Below are positions 1-8,721 of a stretch of 64,000 nt of DNA, in pieces. The stretch's first letter is position 1; each line of letters opens with the position of its first letter. The translations under genes and the position numbers were made by a program. Below the pieces are notes generated by a model. The model saw only the letters and a program-made list of their open reading frames with translations, made no database searches and was not told the DNA's origin. Source of the DNA: Sphingobium lignivorans (GTDB lineage Bacteria > Pseudomonadota > Alphaproteobacteria > Sphingomonadales > Sphingomonadaceae); NCBI RefSeq assembly GCF_014203955.1, contig NZ_JACHKA010000001.1:1240001-1304000 (forward strand), in the 5' to 3' direction.

Positions 1-2
1 GC

Positions 3-566
3 GCGCGCGTGGATGCCTGGCAACATGGCTGGGAACAGCCTTATGTCGAGGGCTCGCGCGGCCGGATCATGTATAATGACAATGCCTATATCGAGCGGAT
101 CATGGTCGAGGTCGGGCAGGCATTCGGTACGAAGTTCGAGTTCGAATGCTATGATATCGGCCATCTCTACACGCTCGCCCATTTCGTGGATCGCAAGCTG
201 GTCGAGCCGCCCTTCTTCATCCAGGGCGTGTTCGGCATTCTCGGCGGCATCGGCGCGGAGCCGGCCAATCTCGCACATATGGTGGCAACGGCCGACCGGC
301 TGTTCGGCGAGGATTACATGTTCTCCGCCTTCGCTGCCGGGCGCAACCAGATGAATTTCGGCACGCTTTCCGTGCTGAACGGCGGCCATGCCCGCGTCGG
401 GCTGGAGGACAGCCTCTATATCGGACGCGGCGAGCTGGCGCGGTCCAATGCCGATCAGGTACGCAAGCTGCGCGGCGTGATCGAGACGCTGGGCTACGAG
501 ATCGCCACCCCGGCCGAGGCGCGCGCCATGCTCGGCCTCAAGGGCGGCGACCGCGTCGGCTTCTGA
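3..566 (+). CDS. Beta-keto acid cleavage enzyme (BKACE/DUF849), 3' part
   Basis: C-terminal part (about 185 residues) of a BKACE/Kce-type enzyme. The family condenses a beta-keto acid with acetyl-CoA to give acetoacetate and a new acyl-CoA, using a zinc ion. The visible part has the family block YDIGHL (about residue 49 of the readable part), the glycine-rich FGILGG stretch and the C-terminal GGHARVGLED block, whose Glu is probably the zinc-ligand Glu. The ending, with IATPAEAR and a final LGL segment, is typical. The reading frame is open to the left edge, so the start and the N-terminal zinc histidines lie outside the window; an in-frame GTG at position 9 is not a believable start. The substrate cannot be told from this fragment. 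It lies 209 bp upstream of an exported-protein operon on the same strand. Confidence 0.85.
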   Translation, partial: ARVDAWQHGWEQPYVEGSRGRIMYNDNAYIERIMVEVGQAFGTKFEFECYDIGHLYTLAHFVDRKLVEPPFFIQGVFGILGGIGAEPANLAHMVATADRLFGEDYMFSAFAAGRNQMNFGTLSVLNGGHARVGLEDSLYIGRGELARSNADQVRKLRGVIETLGYEIATPAEARAMLGLKGGDRVGF

Positions 567-775
567 GCCAGCTCGCCGGTCCTGCGCCAAACCCTCGCGC
601 GGCTCTTGATCCAGCCGGACTGTTGACGGGACTGATCTGGAAATAGGGGCCTTTCCCGGTCGCTGCGGCGTGACAAGGCCGCCGCGCTGCCCTTATGCTG
701 CGCCTCATTCATCCTCATAGCCCGGCCATCTGCAACCGGACCGGGCACGCGAGGGGCGAGACAGGAGGGGAATCC

Positions 776-1810
776 GTGCGACACCAGATTTACCGTTGGC
801 CCATGCGCTTGCTGGCGACGGCGGGCGTGGCGGTCCTTGGCGGGCTGCCGGTCGCCGCGCAGGCGCCGGGCGAGCCGAGCGCCGTCAACATCCCGACATG
901 CGATCGCGCCTGCCTCATCGGCCATGTGCGCGGCTATATGGCAGCGCTGGCAAAGCGCGATCCGGCGGCCGTGCGCTTCGCGCCGGACGTGCGCTTCACC
1001 GAGAACAATGCCCTCGTGCCGATCGGCAAAGGCCTGTGGAGCTCGATCAGCAAGGTGGCCCCGAACGCTCTTGAAGTCGCCGATCCGCTGACGCGCCAGG
1101 CCGCCTGGTTCGGCGTGGTCTGGGAGCATGGCGAGCCCGCCTATTACGCGATGCGCCTCAAGGTCGATGACGGCGCGATCAGCGAGGTCGAGACGGTGGT
1201 TCATCGCAAGACCGGCCTGCCGGCCCCCTTCGGCGATCCCGACAAGGTGGAGCATGATCCCGAGTTCGAGAACGTCCTGCCGCCCGAGCAGCGCCGGCCC
1301 CGCCAGCGACTGATCGCGGTGGCGCAGAGCTATTTCAACACGGTCGAGCTCAACGATGGCATGGTCTTCGCGCCGTTCAGCGAGGATTGCGGCCGGCTGG
1401 AGAACGGCATCAGCACGACCGCGCCCGGCAAGGGCCCCTCGGCGGCGCCGGGCGAGCGCAACGGCAATGCCGCCGCCATCGCTTCGGGCTGCCTCGAGCA
1501 GTTCAAGCTCGGCATCTACCGCATCAACAAGCGCATCCGCGAGCGGCGCTTCCCCATCGTGGACGAGGAGCGCGGCGTCGTGGTGGCGACCGGCTTCTTC
1601 GATCATGACAATGAGCGGGACCGCTATCTGCTGACCAACGGCATGGAAATGAAGACAGCGCTCAAATGGCCCAATTCCATCAGCCTCATCGAGGCTTTCC
1701 GGGTGAAGAACGGGGAGATCCAGCGGATCGAGGCCGTTTTCACTTATGTGCCCTATTTCATGCACAATCCCTGGGCCACCGGCCGCGCGCATGGGGAGGT
1801 GGGCGAATGA
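776..1810 (+). CDS. Exported DUF8021/NTF2-like protein
   Basis: A 344-residue protein starting at GTG 776, chosen because AGGAGGGG lies just upstream; an ATG at 803 is the alternative. The N-terminus is a signal peptide (hydrophobic core LLATAGVAVLGGLPV, cleavage near AAQA), so the product should be periplasmic. Two repeated halves are visible. The first begins at the CDRACL segment; the second begins near the SYFNTVELND segment and contains a LENGIS motif. Both resemble the first half of the next protein, which begins with CDEACL and carries LIENGV. I read this as a DUF8021 domain, a double NTF2-like fold of unknown activity. Its stop overlaps the next start by ATGA, so the two are translationally coupled. 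No catalytic residues can be assigned. Confidence 0.7.
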   Translation: MRHQIYRWPMRLLATAGVAVLGGLPVAAQAPGEPSAVNIPTCDRACLIGHVRGYMAALAKRDPAAVRFAPDVRFTENNALVPIGKGLWSSISKVAPNALEVADPLTRQAAWFGVVWEHGEPAYYAMRLKVDDGAISEVETVVHRKTGLPAPFGDPDKVEHDPEFENVLPPEQRRPRQRLIAVAQSYFNTVELNDGMVFAPFSEDCGRLENGISTTAPGKGPSAAPGERNGNAAAIASGCLEQFKLGIYRINKRIRERRFPIVDEERGVVVATGFFDHDNERDRYLLTNGMEMKTALKWPNSISLIEAFRVKNGEIQRIEAVFTYVPYFMHNPWATGRAHGEVGE

Positions 1811-3603
1811 GCCGGCTCCTGCTGCGCGCCGCTGTCGCGCTTTGTGTCGTTACCTTCCCACCCGCCGCCGCGCAGGCGCAGGGGAAGGCGTGCGACGAGG
1901 CCTGCCTCACCGGCCTCGCCAATGATTTCATGGATGCGATGACCCGCAGCGATCCCAGGGGCCTGCCATGGGCCGGGCGCGTGGGCTATGCCGAGAACAG
2001 CACCCGCGTGCGCATCGGCGAAAGCTCGTGGGTGACGATCAAGAGCCGCAGCCGCGCGCCGCTGATCGTGGCGGACAGCCGCACCGGCCATGTCGTCTGG
2101 GCCGGCATGATCGACGATCATGGCCAGCCTGGCTTCTATGCCATGGACATGAAAGTGAAGGACGGCAAAATCGCGGCGGTCCAGTCGGTCATCCGCCGCA
2201 AGGAAGGGCGCCAGCCCTTCGGTGATCCGCTGGCTTATGCGCCGGACCGCGCCTTTTCCGCAGATCTCCCGGCGAAGGCACGCCTGCCGCGCGGCAAGAT
2301 GATCGCGCTGGTCGACGGCTATTTCGACGCTGTCGAGGCGAATGGCGCCTCCGCCATCCCCGGCTTCGATAAGGGCTGCACGCTCATCGAGAATGGCGTC
2401 GCCATGACGGGCAATCTGCCTGCGGCGAAAAGCGGCGACGCTTCCTGTGAGGCAGCGCTGCGGCGCGGCCTTTACGGCGAGCTGGAAGCGGTGCGCCATG
2501 AGGTGGTGGCCGTGGACGAAGCGAAAGGGCTGGTCGCCGCGATCGGCTATCGCGACCTGCCCGGCGCGGCGCTCAGCTTCACCGCGAAAGACGGCAAGAC
2601 CTATCCGGCGGAAGCGAAATATCCGCGCACCGTCGGCTTCGTCAGCGTCTTCCGCATCGAGAACGGCCGGATCGCCCGGCTGGAGACGATCGCCAACGAA
2701 GTGCCCTATCTGACTGCCGCGCCCTTCAACAAGCCGCTGCCGCCCGATGTCGTGATCGACGATACCGGCGTGTTCCCGGAGAATGCGACGGCGGACGCCG
2801 CCGGCAATCTCTACATCAGCAGCTTCAAGGGCAATATCTACCGCGCATTGCCCGGCGCCGATCGCGCCATCGCCTGGATTCGTCCGGACGGGGTGAACAA
2901 GCTCGCAGCCGTGCTCGGCGTGCTTGCCGACGAGAAGACGAACACGCTCTGGGCCTGCTCGGTGCCGATGGGCAAGGCGGGCGAGGTCTCCGCGCTCGTC
3001 GCGTTCGATCTTCGCAGCGGCGCGTTCCGGCAGCGCTACGAGATGCCCGCGCCGGTCAGCGCCTGCAACGACATCGCCATCGCGAAGGACGGCACCGCCT
3101 TCATCGCGGAGACGACCAACGGGCGCATCTTCACGCTCAGCCCCGGCGGCAAGGCGGTCTCGCTGCTGGTCGAGGACAAGGCGCTGCTCGAGGGCGTGGA
3201 CGGCATCGCGTTCAGCGAGGACGGCACGCTCTATGTGAACAATGTCCGCCAGAACACCATGCTCCGCGTCAATCGCAAGGCGGACGGCAGTTTCGCGAGC
3301 CTCACGAAGCTCAACGTCTCGCAGCCGCTCGACGGGCCGGACGGACTGCGACCGATCGGCGGCAATCGCTTCCTGCAGGCGGAAGGGCCGGGCGGCCGGA
3401 TCAGCCTGCTGACCATCGAGGGGGATGATGTGACTGTGAAAGTGCTGAGGGACGGCATGGACGGTGTGCCCGGCGTCACGCATATCGGCGACACGGCCTA
3501 TGCCATCGAGAGCAAGGGGCGTTTCCTCTTCGATCCCAAACTGAAGGGGCAGGATCCCGGCGAATTCGCGCTGCGGGCCGTGCCGCTGGGAGGCATACGG
3601 TGA
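1807..3603 (+). CDS. Exported DUF8021-SMP-30 fusion protein
   Basis: A 598-residue exported protein starting at ATG 1807 in an ATGA overlap with the previous gene. A signal peptide ends near AAAQAQG. Residues of about 25-315 are homologous to the whole preceding protein (CDEACL, the FDAVEANG region, LIENGV). Residues of about 320-598 form a six-bladed propeller of the SMP-30/gluconolactonase/strictosidine-synthase type, with repeats such as ENATADAAGNLYISSF, CNDIAIAKDGTAFIAET and GVDGIAFSEDGTLYVNN. Such propellers bind calcium and often open lactones or hydrolyse esters. The fusion suggests the two activities act one after the other on the same periplasmic compound, but the reaction is not known. 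The next gene begins in a GTGA overlap. Confidence 0.75.
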   Translation: MSRLLLRAAVALCVVTFPPAAAQAQGKACDEACLTGLANDFMDAMTRSDPRGLPWAGRVGYAENSTRVRIGESSWVTIKSRSRAPLIVADSRTGHVVWAGMIDDHGQPGFYAMDMKVKDGKIAAVQSVIRRKEGRQPFGDPLAYAPDRAFSADLPAKARLPRGKMIALVDGYFDAVEANGASAIPGFDKGCTLIENGVAMTGNLPAAKSGDASCEAALRRGLYGELEAVRHEVVAVDEAKGLVAAIGYRDLPGAALSFTAKDGKTYPAEAKYPRTVGFVSVFRIENGRIARLETIANEVPYLTAAPFNKPLPPDVVIDDTGVFPENATADAAGNLYISSFKGNIYRALPGADRAIAWIRPDGVNKLAAVLGVLADEKTNTLWACSVPMGKAGEVSALVAFDLRSGAFRQRYEMPAPVSACNDIAIAKDGTAFIAETTNGRIFTLSPGGKAVSLLVEDKALLEGVDGIAFSEDGTLYVNNVRQNTMLRVNRKADGSFASLTKLNVSQPLDGPDGLRPIGGNRFLQAEGPGGRISLLTIEGDDVTVKVLRDGMDGVPGVTHIGDTAYAIESKGRFLFDPKLKGQDPGEFALRAVPLGGIR

Positions 3604-4319
3604 GGGCGGCGCTCTTCGCGCTGGCCGGCGCGGCCTTGCTCGCGGGCGCACCGGCGCAGGCGCAATCGACCGATGCCGAGATCGCGGCGCTGACCCTGCG
3701 CGTCCAGAAGCTCGAAGGCGCGCGCGCGGTCAAGAAGCTCCAGCGCGCCTTTGGCTATTATGTCGATCGCGGCCTGTGGCAGGACGCGGCAGACCTGTTC
3801 GCGGACGACGGCACGATCGAGATCGGCATGGACGGCGTCTATGCCGGCAAGACGCGCATCCGCGATTATCTGAAAGCCCTGCATGGCGGGCAGGACGGGC
3901 TGGTCTATGGCCAGCTCAACGAGTGGGTGACGCTCCAGCCGGTCGTCGATGTCGCGGCGGACGGGCGCAGTGCCCGCGCGCGCTGGCGTGACCTGGGCAT
4001 GCTTGGCCAGCACAAGAAACATGGCGAATGGCGCGACGGCATCTACGAGAATGACTATGTGAAGGAGGATGGCGTCTGGAAAATCCGCGCGCTGCATCTC
4101 CACGTCAATTTCGTGGTGCCTTACGAGAAGGGCTGGGCGCGCCTGCAGCCGGGCGAGGGGCTGGTGCGCAGCGAGGCAAGCCGGAAGATGCCGCCCGACC
4201 GGCCATCGACCGTGCGCGCGCGGGGTTTCCCCGAGCCGCAACTCCCGCCGTTCCATGCCCCCAATCCCGTCACCGGCCGGCCCGTCACCGGCCAATCTGC
4301 TCCGGAGACCGCGAAATGA
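3600..4319 (+). CDS. Exported NTF2/SnoaL-like protein, paralogue A
   Basis: A 239-residue protein with a GTG start overlapping the previous stop (GTGA), preceded by GGGAGG. The signal peptide ends at APAQAQS. A short heptad-like helix (ALTLRVQKLEG) leads into an NTF2-like domain with the block KLQRAFGYYVDRGLWQD, then YENDYVKEDGVWKI and a C-terminal HAPNPVTG tail. The same blocks recur in the next two genes and, without a signal peptide, in the 242-residue protein at 51.1 kb. NTF2-like enzymes of this size include cofactor-free isomerases, dehydratases and the sphingomonad diarylpropane lyase LdpA. A related role on a lignin-derived substrate in the periplasm is an inference. ATGA overlap with the next gene. 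Confidence 0.7.
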   Translation: MRAALFALAGAALLAGAPAQAQSTDAEIAALTLRVQKLEGARAVKKLQRAFGYYVDRGLWQDAADLFADDGTIEIGMDGVYAGKTRIRDYLKALHGGQDGLVYGQLNEWVTLQPVVDVAADGRSARARWRDLGMLGQHKKHGEWRDGIYENDYVKEDGVWKIRALHLHVNFVVPYEKGWARLQPGEGLVRSEASRKMPPDRPSTVRARGFPEPQLPPFHAPNPVTGRPVTGQSAPETAK

Positions 4320-5119
4320 GCGCCCGCATCGCCATGAAGGGAGCCATGCTCCTTGGCCTCGCCGCCATCCTCGCCTTGCCGGCGGCCGCGCCGGCGCAAG
4401 GCGGCGGGGATGTCCGCGGCAAGCTCGCGGCCTACAAGCAGCGAGTCACGCTGCTGGAGGACCAGGACGCGATCGAGAATCTGCAGGGCAATTTCGGCTA
4501 TTATTTCGACAAGGGGCTCTGGGACCAGGCGTCCGGCCTGTTCGCCGCGAAGGGCAGCTTCGAATATGGCCAGCGCGGCGTCTATGTCGGCCCGGCGCGC
4601 ATCCGGCAGGCGATGCTCCTGTTCGGCCCGCAGGGGCTGGGCGAGGGGCGCCTCAACAATCACATGATGCTGCAGCCCGTAGTGGTCGTCGCGCCGGACG
4701 GGAAGACCGCGACCGGCCGCTGGCAAGGCATGGTCATGCTCTCCGAGCCGGGGCAGAACGGCAAATGGGGCGTGGGCATCTATGAGAATGACTATGTGAA
4801 GGAAGGCGGCGTCTGGAAATTCGCCAAGGTGCATTTCTTCATGACGGCGCTGACCGATTATGATCTCGGCTTTGCGAAATACGCCATCCAGATGGAAGGG
4901 CCGAGCGCGCTTTTCCCGCCGGACCGGCCGCCGACCGACGTCTATCGCTCCTTCCCGAACGCCTATCTGCCGCCCTTCAGCTTCAGGCACCCGGTCACCG
5001 GCCAGTCCCTCGCAGACCTGCCGCTCGCCGGCGACGACATCGTCGGCCGTCCGGACAAGGGGCTAGAGAGCGAGAAGCTGAAGGAGAGCAGCGCATCGAA
5101 GGGGATGAGGCAACAATGA
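4316..5119 (+). CDS. Exported NTF2/SnoaL-like protein, paralogue B
   Basis: A 267-residue exported protein coupled to its neighbours by ATGA overlaps at both ends. The signal peptide ends near APAQGG. The NTF2-like domain has ENLQGNFGYYFDKGLW, NNHMMLQPVVVV, YENDYVKEGGVWKF and the terminal FRHPVTG block. It is clearly paralogous to the genes on either side, sharing the GYYxD, YENxYxKExGVWK and HPVxG landmarks, yet differs enough that three copies in one operon suggest different substrates or stereoisomers. The C-terminal extension after HPVTG is charged and probably flexible. No established catalytic residues can be named from sequence alone. Confidence 0.7.
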   Translation: MSARIAMKGAMLLGLAAILALPAAAPAQGGGDVRGKLAAYKQRVTLLEDQDAIENLQGNFGYYFDKGLWDQASGLFAAKGSFEYGQRGVYVGPARIRQAMLLFGPQGLGEGRLNNHMMLQPVVVVAPDGKTATGRWQGMVMLSEPGQNGKWGVGIYENDYVKEGGVWKFAKVHFFMTALTDYDLGFAKYAIQMEGPSALFPPDRPPTDVYRSFPNAYLPPFSFRHPVTGQSLADLPLAGDDIVGRPDKGLESEKLKESSASKGMRQQ

Positions 5120-5910
5120 GCATCCGCACGCAATTCATCGCCGCGCTGCTGGCCGGCCCGTCGCTGCTGGCGGCAGCGCCCGCGCTGGCCCAGTCCGCCG
5201 AGGAGCAGCTTGCCGCGCTGGACAAGCGCATCACCCGGCTGGAGGACATGAACGCCATCGAGCGCCTGCAGCGCACTTACGGCTATTTCGTGGACAAGAG
5301 CCAGTGGACGCCGCTTTCGGAGCTGTTCGCGGACGATGCCACGCTGGAGATCGGCGGCAAGGGCCTGTTCCTGGGCAAGCCCCGCGTGCTCGAATATATG
5401 CAGACCGCCTTCGGGCCGGACGGCGTGAAGAAAGGCTCGCTTGCCAATCACATGCAGTTCCAGCCCATCCCGGACATTTCCGAGGACGGGAAGACCGGCT
5501 GGATCCGCGCGCGCGCCTTTGTGATGAGCAATGGCGGCTGGGGCCTGCCGCTCTACGAGAATGAATATCGCAAGGAGAATGGCGTCTGGAAGATCAGCCG
5601 CCTGTCCGGGCCGTTCACCATGTACACGAGCTGGGATGGCTGGGGCAAATGGGCCATGAACAACACCTGGCCGGACAAGTTCGATCCGCCGCCGGATCTG
5701 CCGCCCTCGACGGTCTACCTGACCTATCCGTCCTATTACATCATCCCGTTCCATTATCCCAATCCGGTGTCGGGCAAGGCCTTCCCGATCCTCAAGTCGG
5801 ACATCGGCGCCCATGCCGGCGTGCCGGGGTCGGCGGCGCAGGAGCAATGGAGCCGGACCGGCCGCGTGGTGGACGGCACGCAGCCGATCGGCCAGCCCCC
5901 GAAGGAATGA
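5116..5910 (+). CDS. Exported NTF2/SnoaL-like protein, paralogue C
   Basis: A 264-residue exported protein, third in the NTF2-like series. The start ATG overlaps the previous stop. The signal peptide ends at PALAQSA. Landmarks are ERLQRTYGYFVDKSQW, LANHMQFQPIPDI, YENEYRKENGVWKI and FHYPNPVSGK. Relative to paralogue B it lacks the glutamate-rich tail. Only four bases separate its stop from the start of the quinohaemoprotein dehydrogenase, so the two are very likely co-translated and may handle successive steps. Assignment to the NTF2-like fold is confident; function is unknown. Confidence 0.7.
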   Translation: MSIRTQFIAALLAGPSLLAAAPALAQSAEEQLAALDKRITRLEDMNAIERLQRTYGYFVDKSQWTPLSELFADDATLEIGGKGLFLGKPRVLEYMQTAFGPDGVKKGSLANHMQFQPIPDISEDGKTGWIRARAFVMSNGGWGLPLYENEYRKENGVWKISRLSGPFTMYTSWDGWGKWAMNNTWPDKFDPPPDLPPSTVYLTYPSYYIIPFHYPNPVSGKAFPILKSDIGAHAGVPGSAAQEQWSRTGRVVDGTQPIGQPPKE

Positions 5911-5914
5911 GCGC

Positions 5915-8041
5915 ATGAGGCGATGGACGCGTCCGGTCCTGTGGGCCGGCGCCGCGATGCTGGTGTTGGGCAGCCTTGGCCTTGCCGCCGCGCAGGACGT
6001 GCGCGGCCCGGCCGCGGTGGACAGTGCCCGCATGGCCGCGCAGGAGAAGGACGGCACGGACTGGCTGCATGACGGGCGGACCTACAGCGCCCAGCGCTTC
6101 AGCCCGCTCGATCAGATCAATCCCGGCAATGTGAGCCGGCTCGGCATCGCCTGGTATGACGATCTCGATACCTATCGCGGTGTCGAGGCGACGCCGCTTT
6201 ATGCCGATGGCGTGCTCTACAACATTCTGCCGTGGAACGTGACGATCGCCTATGACGCGCGCACTGGCAAGCGGCTATGGACCTATGATCCGGACGTGCC
6301 GCGCGAATATGGCCGCTATGCCTGCTGCGAGCCCGTCGCGCGCGGCCTCGCCATGTGGAACGGCAAGATCATCATCGCCACGCTGGACGGGCGGCTGATC
6401 GCCCTGGACGCGCGCAGCGGCAAGCCGGTCTGGTCCGTGCAGACCACGCCGGACGACATGCCATATTCCATCACCGGCGCGCCCCGCGTGTTCGACGGCA
6501 AGGTGGTGGTGGGCAACAGCGGCGGGGATCTGGGCATTCGCGGCTTCGTCTCCGCATGGGATGCGGACACCGGCCGGAAGCTCTGGAAATTCTTCCTCAC
6601 CCCCGGCGATCCGGCGAAGGGTCCGGACGGCGAGGCGTCCGACGACATCATGGCGATGATCCGCAAGACCTGGGCGGGCGACTACTGGAAGCTCGGCGGC
6701 GGCGCCAATGCGTGGGACAGCATCGCTTACGATCCCAAGCTCAATCTCGTCTATATCGGCACCGGCAACGGCTCGCCGCTCGCCTGGCATCACCGCAGCG
6801 CGGGCAAGGGCGACAATCTCTTCATCTGCTCCATCGTCGCGCTCGATGCGACGACGGGCAAGTACAAGTGGCACTACCAGATGGTGCCGGAGGAGGACTG
6901 GGACTATACCTGCACCATGTCGATGATCTCGGCGGACCTGAAGATCAAGGGTCGCACGCGGCAGGTCATCATGCAGGCCCCCAAGAACGGCTTCTTCTAC
7001 GTGCTGGATCGCAAGACCGGCGCGCTGATTTCCGCCGAGCCCTTCGTGCCGGTCAACTGGGCCAGCGGGATCGACATGAAAACCGGCCGGCCGAAGATCA
7101 ATCCGCAGGCGCATTTCGGCACCGATCCGGTGCTGGTGATGCCGGGGCCGGGCGGGGGGCACAACTGGTTCCCCATGGCCTTCAGCCCGCGCACGAGGCT
7201 CGCTTACTTCCCGATCTACGAATCCGCGATGGTCTATGCGCTGGATCCGGACTTCAAGCCCAAGCCCTTCCGCTCCAATGCGGGGTGGGGCGGCTATACC
7301 GGCGAGGCGCTCAAGAAGCGCACCGAGCTGATGAAGCAGGTCGTGGCGATGGAGAAGACCTTCCTCCTCGCCTGGGACCCGGTGGCGCAGAAGGAAGCAT
7401 GGCGCGTTCCGCTGCCGCGCCATGGCAATGGCGGCGTACTCGTCTCGGGCGATCTCGTATTCGAGGGGACGACGAAGCAGACCTTCGCTGCCTTCGACGC
7501 GAAGACGGGGCGCACGCTCTGGGAAATGCCGGTGCAGAGCGCGCCGGTCTCCGGCCCGATCACCTACATGCTGGATGGCGTGCAATATGTCGCGGTGAAT
7601 GCCGGCTGGGGCGGCGGCGCCGCGCAGATCGAGCGCGCCGGCGGTATCGAGCTGCCCCGGGCGGCCGCGCGGCTGCTGGTATTCCGGCTGGACGGCAATG
7701 TCGTCCTCCCGCCCGTCAAGGCCGAGGACAAGGCGCCCGAGCCCCCGCGTTCCACCGCCAGCGAGGAAACCATCGCGCGTGGCGCCCGCCTCTTCGCGGA
7801 GACCTGCCAGGTCTGCCACGGCCAGCAGGCGATCGGCGGCGTCAAGGACCTGCGCCGCATGACCGCCGAGACGCACAAGCTGTTCGCCGACATCGTGCTC
7901 AAGGGCATCTATGCCGACAAAGGCATGGCCAGCTTCGCCGATCTCCTGAAGCCGGACGACGTGGAGGCGATCCACGCTTATGTGATCGCCCGCGCCCACG
8001 AAGACTGGGGCCGCAGCTCCGACGGCAACGGCCCGCACTGA
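5915..8041 (+). CDS. Quinohaemoprotein (PQQ, haem c) alcohol dehydrogenase
   Basis: A 708-residue periplasmic type II alcohol dehydrogenase. ATG 5915 is chosen because the signal peptide (VLWAGAAMLVLGSLGLAAAQ) begins there; a longer upstream reading overlaps the previous gene. The PQQ propeller occupies about residues 45-590. It has the vicinal cysteine pair C137-C138 (YACCEP) and the catalytic aspartate D311 in VALDATTG. The residue two places on is Thr313, not the extra Asp of lanthanide-dependent enzymes, so a calcium enzyme is predicted. A C-terminal cytochrome c domain has CQVCH at 631-635 and a likely Met ligand in KGMASF. It should oxidise an alcohol (perhaps a side-chain hydroxymethyl of a lignin fragment) and pass electrons to a cytochrome or azurin. 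It is the last gene of the coupled exported-protein operon. Confidence 0.9.
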   Translation: MRRWTRPVLWAGAAMLVLGSLGLAAAQDVRGPAAVDSARMAAQEKDGTDWLHDGRTYSAQRFSPLDQINPGNVSRLGIAWYDDLDTYRGVEATPLYADGVLYNILPWNVTIAYDARTGKRLWTYDPDVPREYGRYACCEPVARGLAMWNGKIIIATLDGRLIALDARSGKPVWSVQTTPDDMPYSITGAPRVFDGKVVVGNSGGDLGIRGFVSAWDADTGRKLWKFFLTPGDPAKGPDGEASDDIMAMIRKTWAGDYWKLGGGANAWDSIAYDPKLNLVYIGTGNGSPLAWHHRSAGKGDNLFICSIVALDATTGKYKWHYQMVPEEDWDYTCTMSMISADLKIKGRTRQVIMQAPKNGFFYVLDRKTGALISAEPFVPVNWASGIDMKTGRPKINPQAHFGTDPVLVMPGPGGGHNWFPMAFSPRTRLAYFPIYESAMVYALDPDFKPKPFRSNAGWGGYTGEALKKRTELMKQVVAMEKTFLLAWDPVAQKEAWRVPLPRHGNGGVLVSGDLVFEGTTKQTFAAFDAKTGRTLWEMPVQSAPVSGPITYMLDGVQYVAVNAGWGGGAAQIERAGGIELPRAAARLLVFRLDGNVVLPPVKAEDKAPEPPRSTASEETIARGARLFAETCQVCHGQQAIGGVKDLRRMTAETHKLFADIVLKGIYADKGMASFADLLKPDDVEAIHAYVIARAHEDWGRSSDGNGPH

Positions 8042-8166
8042 GGGCGGGGCGGGGGGCTGCGCAGAGGGTGGGGTTCATAAATCCCGAACCAGGGGCCGCC
8101 ACTCATCACGGCCACGAAAGGCCTGCAGGAATGGCGACGGCGAGTGGTGCGGAAGACAGAGTGGGG

Positions 8167-8505
8167 TCAACGCCCCAAGAACAGGCCCACTATGGAAATC
8201 GCTATAGCAATCACAGCGGCGACCATTGCAATGCTAGCAATGATGTTGGCAGTATCCGCCTTCTGATTTGCCTTGCGGGCTTCCTCGGCTTGTATCGCGG
8301 CAGAATCCGCAGTTGAGCGCGCCAAGGCCATGTGTTCTGCACTTGAGACCTCTATGGCTTCCCGCTCCCGAGATTCAAGATCAATAATTGCATGATGTCG
8401 CTTATAGTCAGACAGTCGTCCAGTAAATAAGAGCTCGCGCAAGTCCTCTATAGGCATCTCGCGGCATTTCGTCTTCCATTGCTCTATCGCACCCTCAGTT
8501 GGCAT
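8167..8505 (-). CDS. Small membrane-anchored hypothetical protein
   Basis: A 112-residue protein, not recognised. Residues 1-85 are hydrophilic and largely helical, with many Ala, Glu and Lys (EEARKANQKADTANI), probably a coiled coil. Residues of about 88-110 form one transmembrane helix (IASIAMVAAVIAIAISIVGL) ending in LGR at the C-terminus, giving a tail-anchored layout. The DNA is visibly richer in A and T than the flanking dehydrogenase genes, which suggests recent acquisition. A weak GAGGGA lies upstream of the ATG. It sits between two convergent quinohaemoprotein genes with no obvious link to them. Confidence 0.55.
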   Translation of the reverse strand: MPTEGAIEQWKTKCREMPIEDLRELLFTGRLSDYKRHHAIIDLESREREAIEVSSAEHMALARSTADSAAIQAEEARKANQKADTANIIASIAMVAAVIAIAISIVGLFLGR

Positions 8506-8721
8506 AACACTTCCCTCGTTTTCCGATTAGACGAGTAGTATGCGTTATATTAGATGGGGAGTCATCAAACCCGTCGGTGAAGAGACAACCTTCATGGTTT
8601 TGTTTCTTGAGGGGCTGGCCGCAAAATCACACCATTCGGTTGTACCCTCCTTTCACAACGCAGGGGCACAGAAGCGCAGCTCACCACTGGCGCCCCCCCT
8701 CCAAACCCGCACCCCATCCCC

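Noticed and set aside
1753..3651. 632-codon open frame on the minus strand
   Set aside because: It is antisense to the well-supported DUF8021-SMP-30 gene, full of Arg, Ala and His with no recognisable domain; a product of high GC at third positions.
6275..8038. 587-codon open frame antisense to the first quinohaemoprotein gene
   Set aside because: No family features, biased composition, and the plus strand has catalytic and haem motifs throughout.
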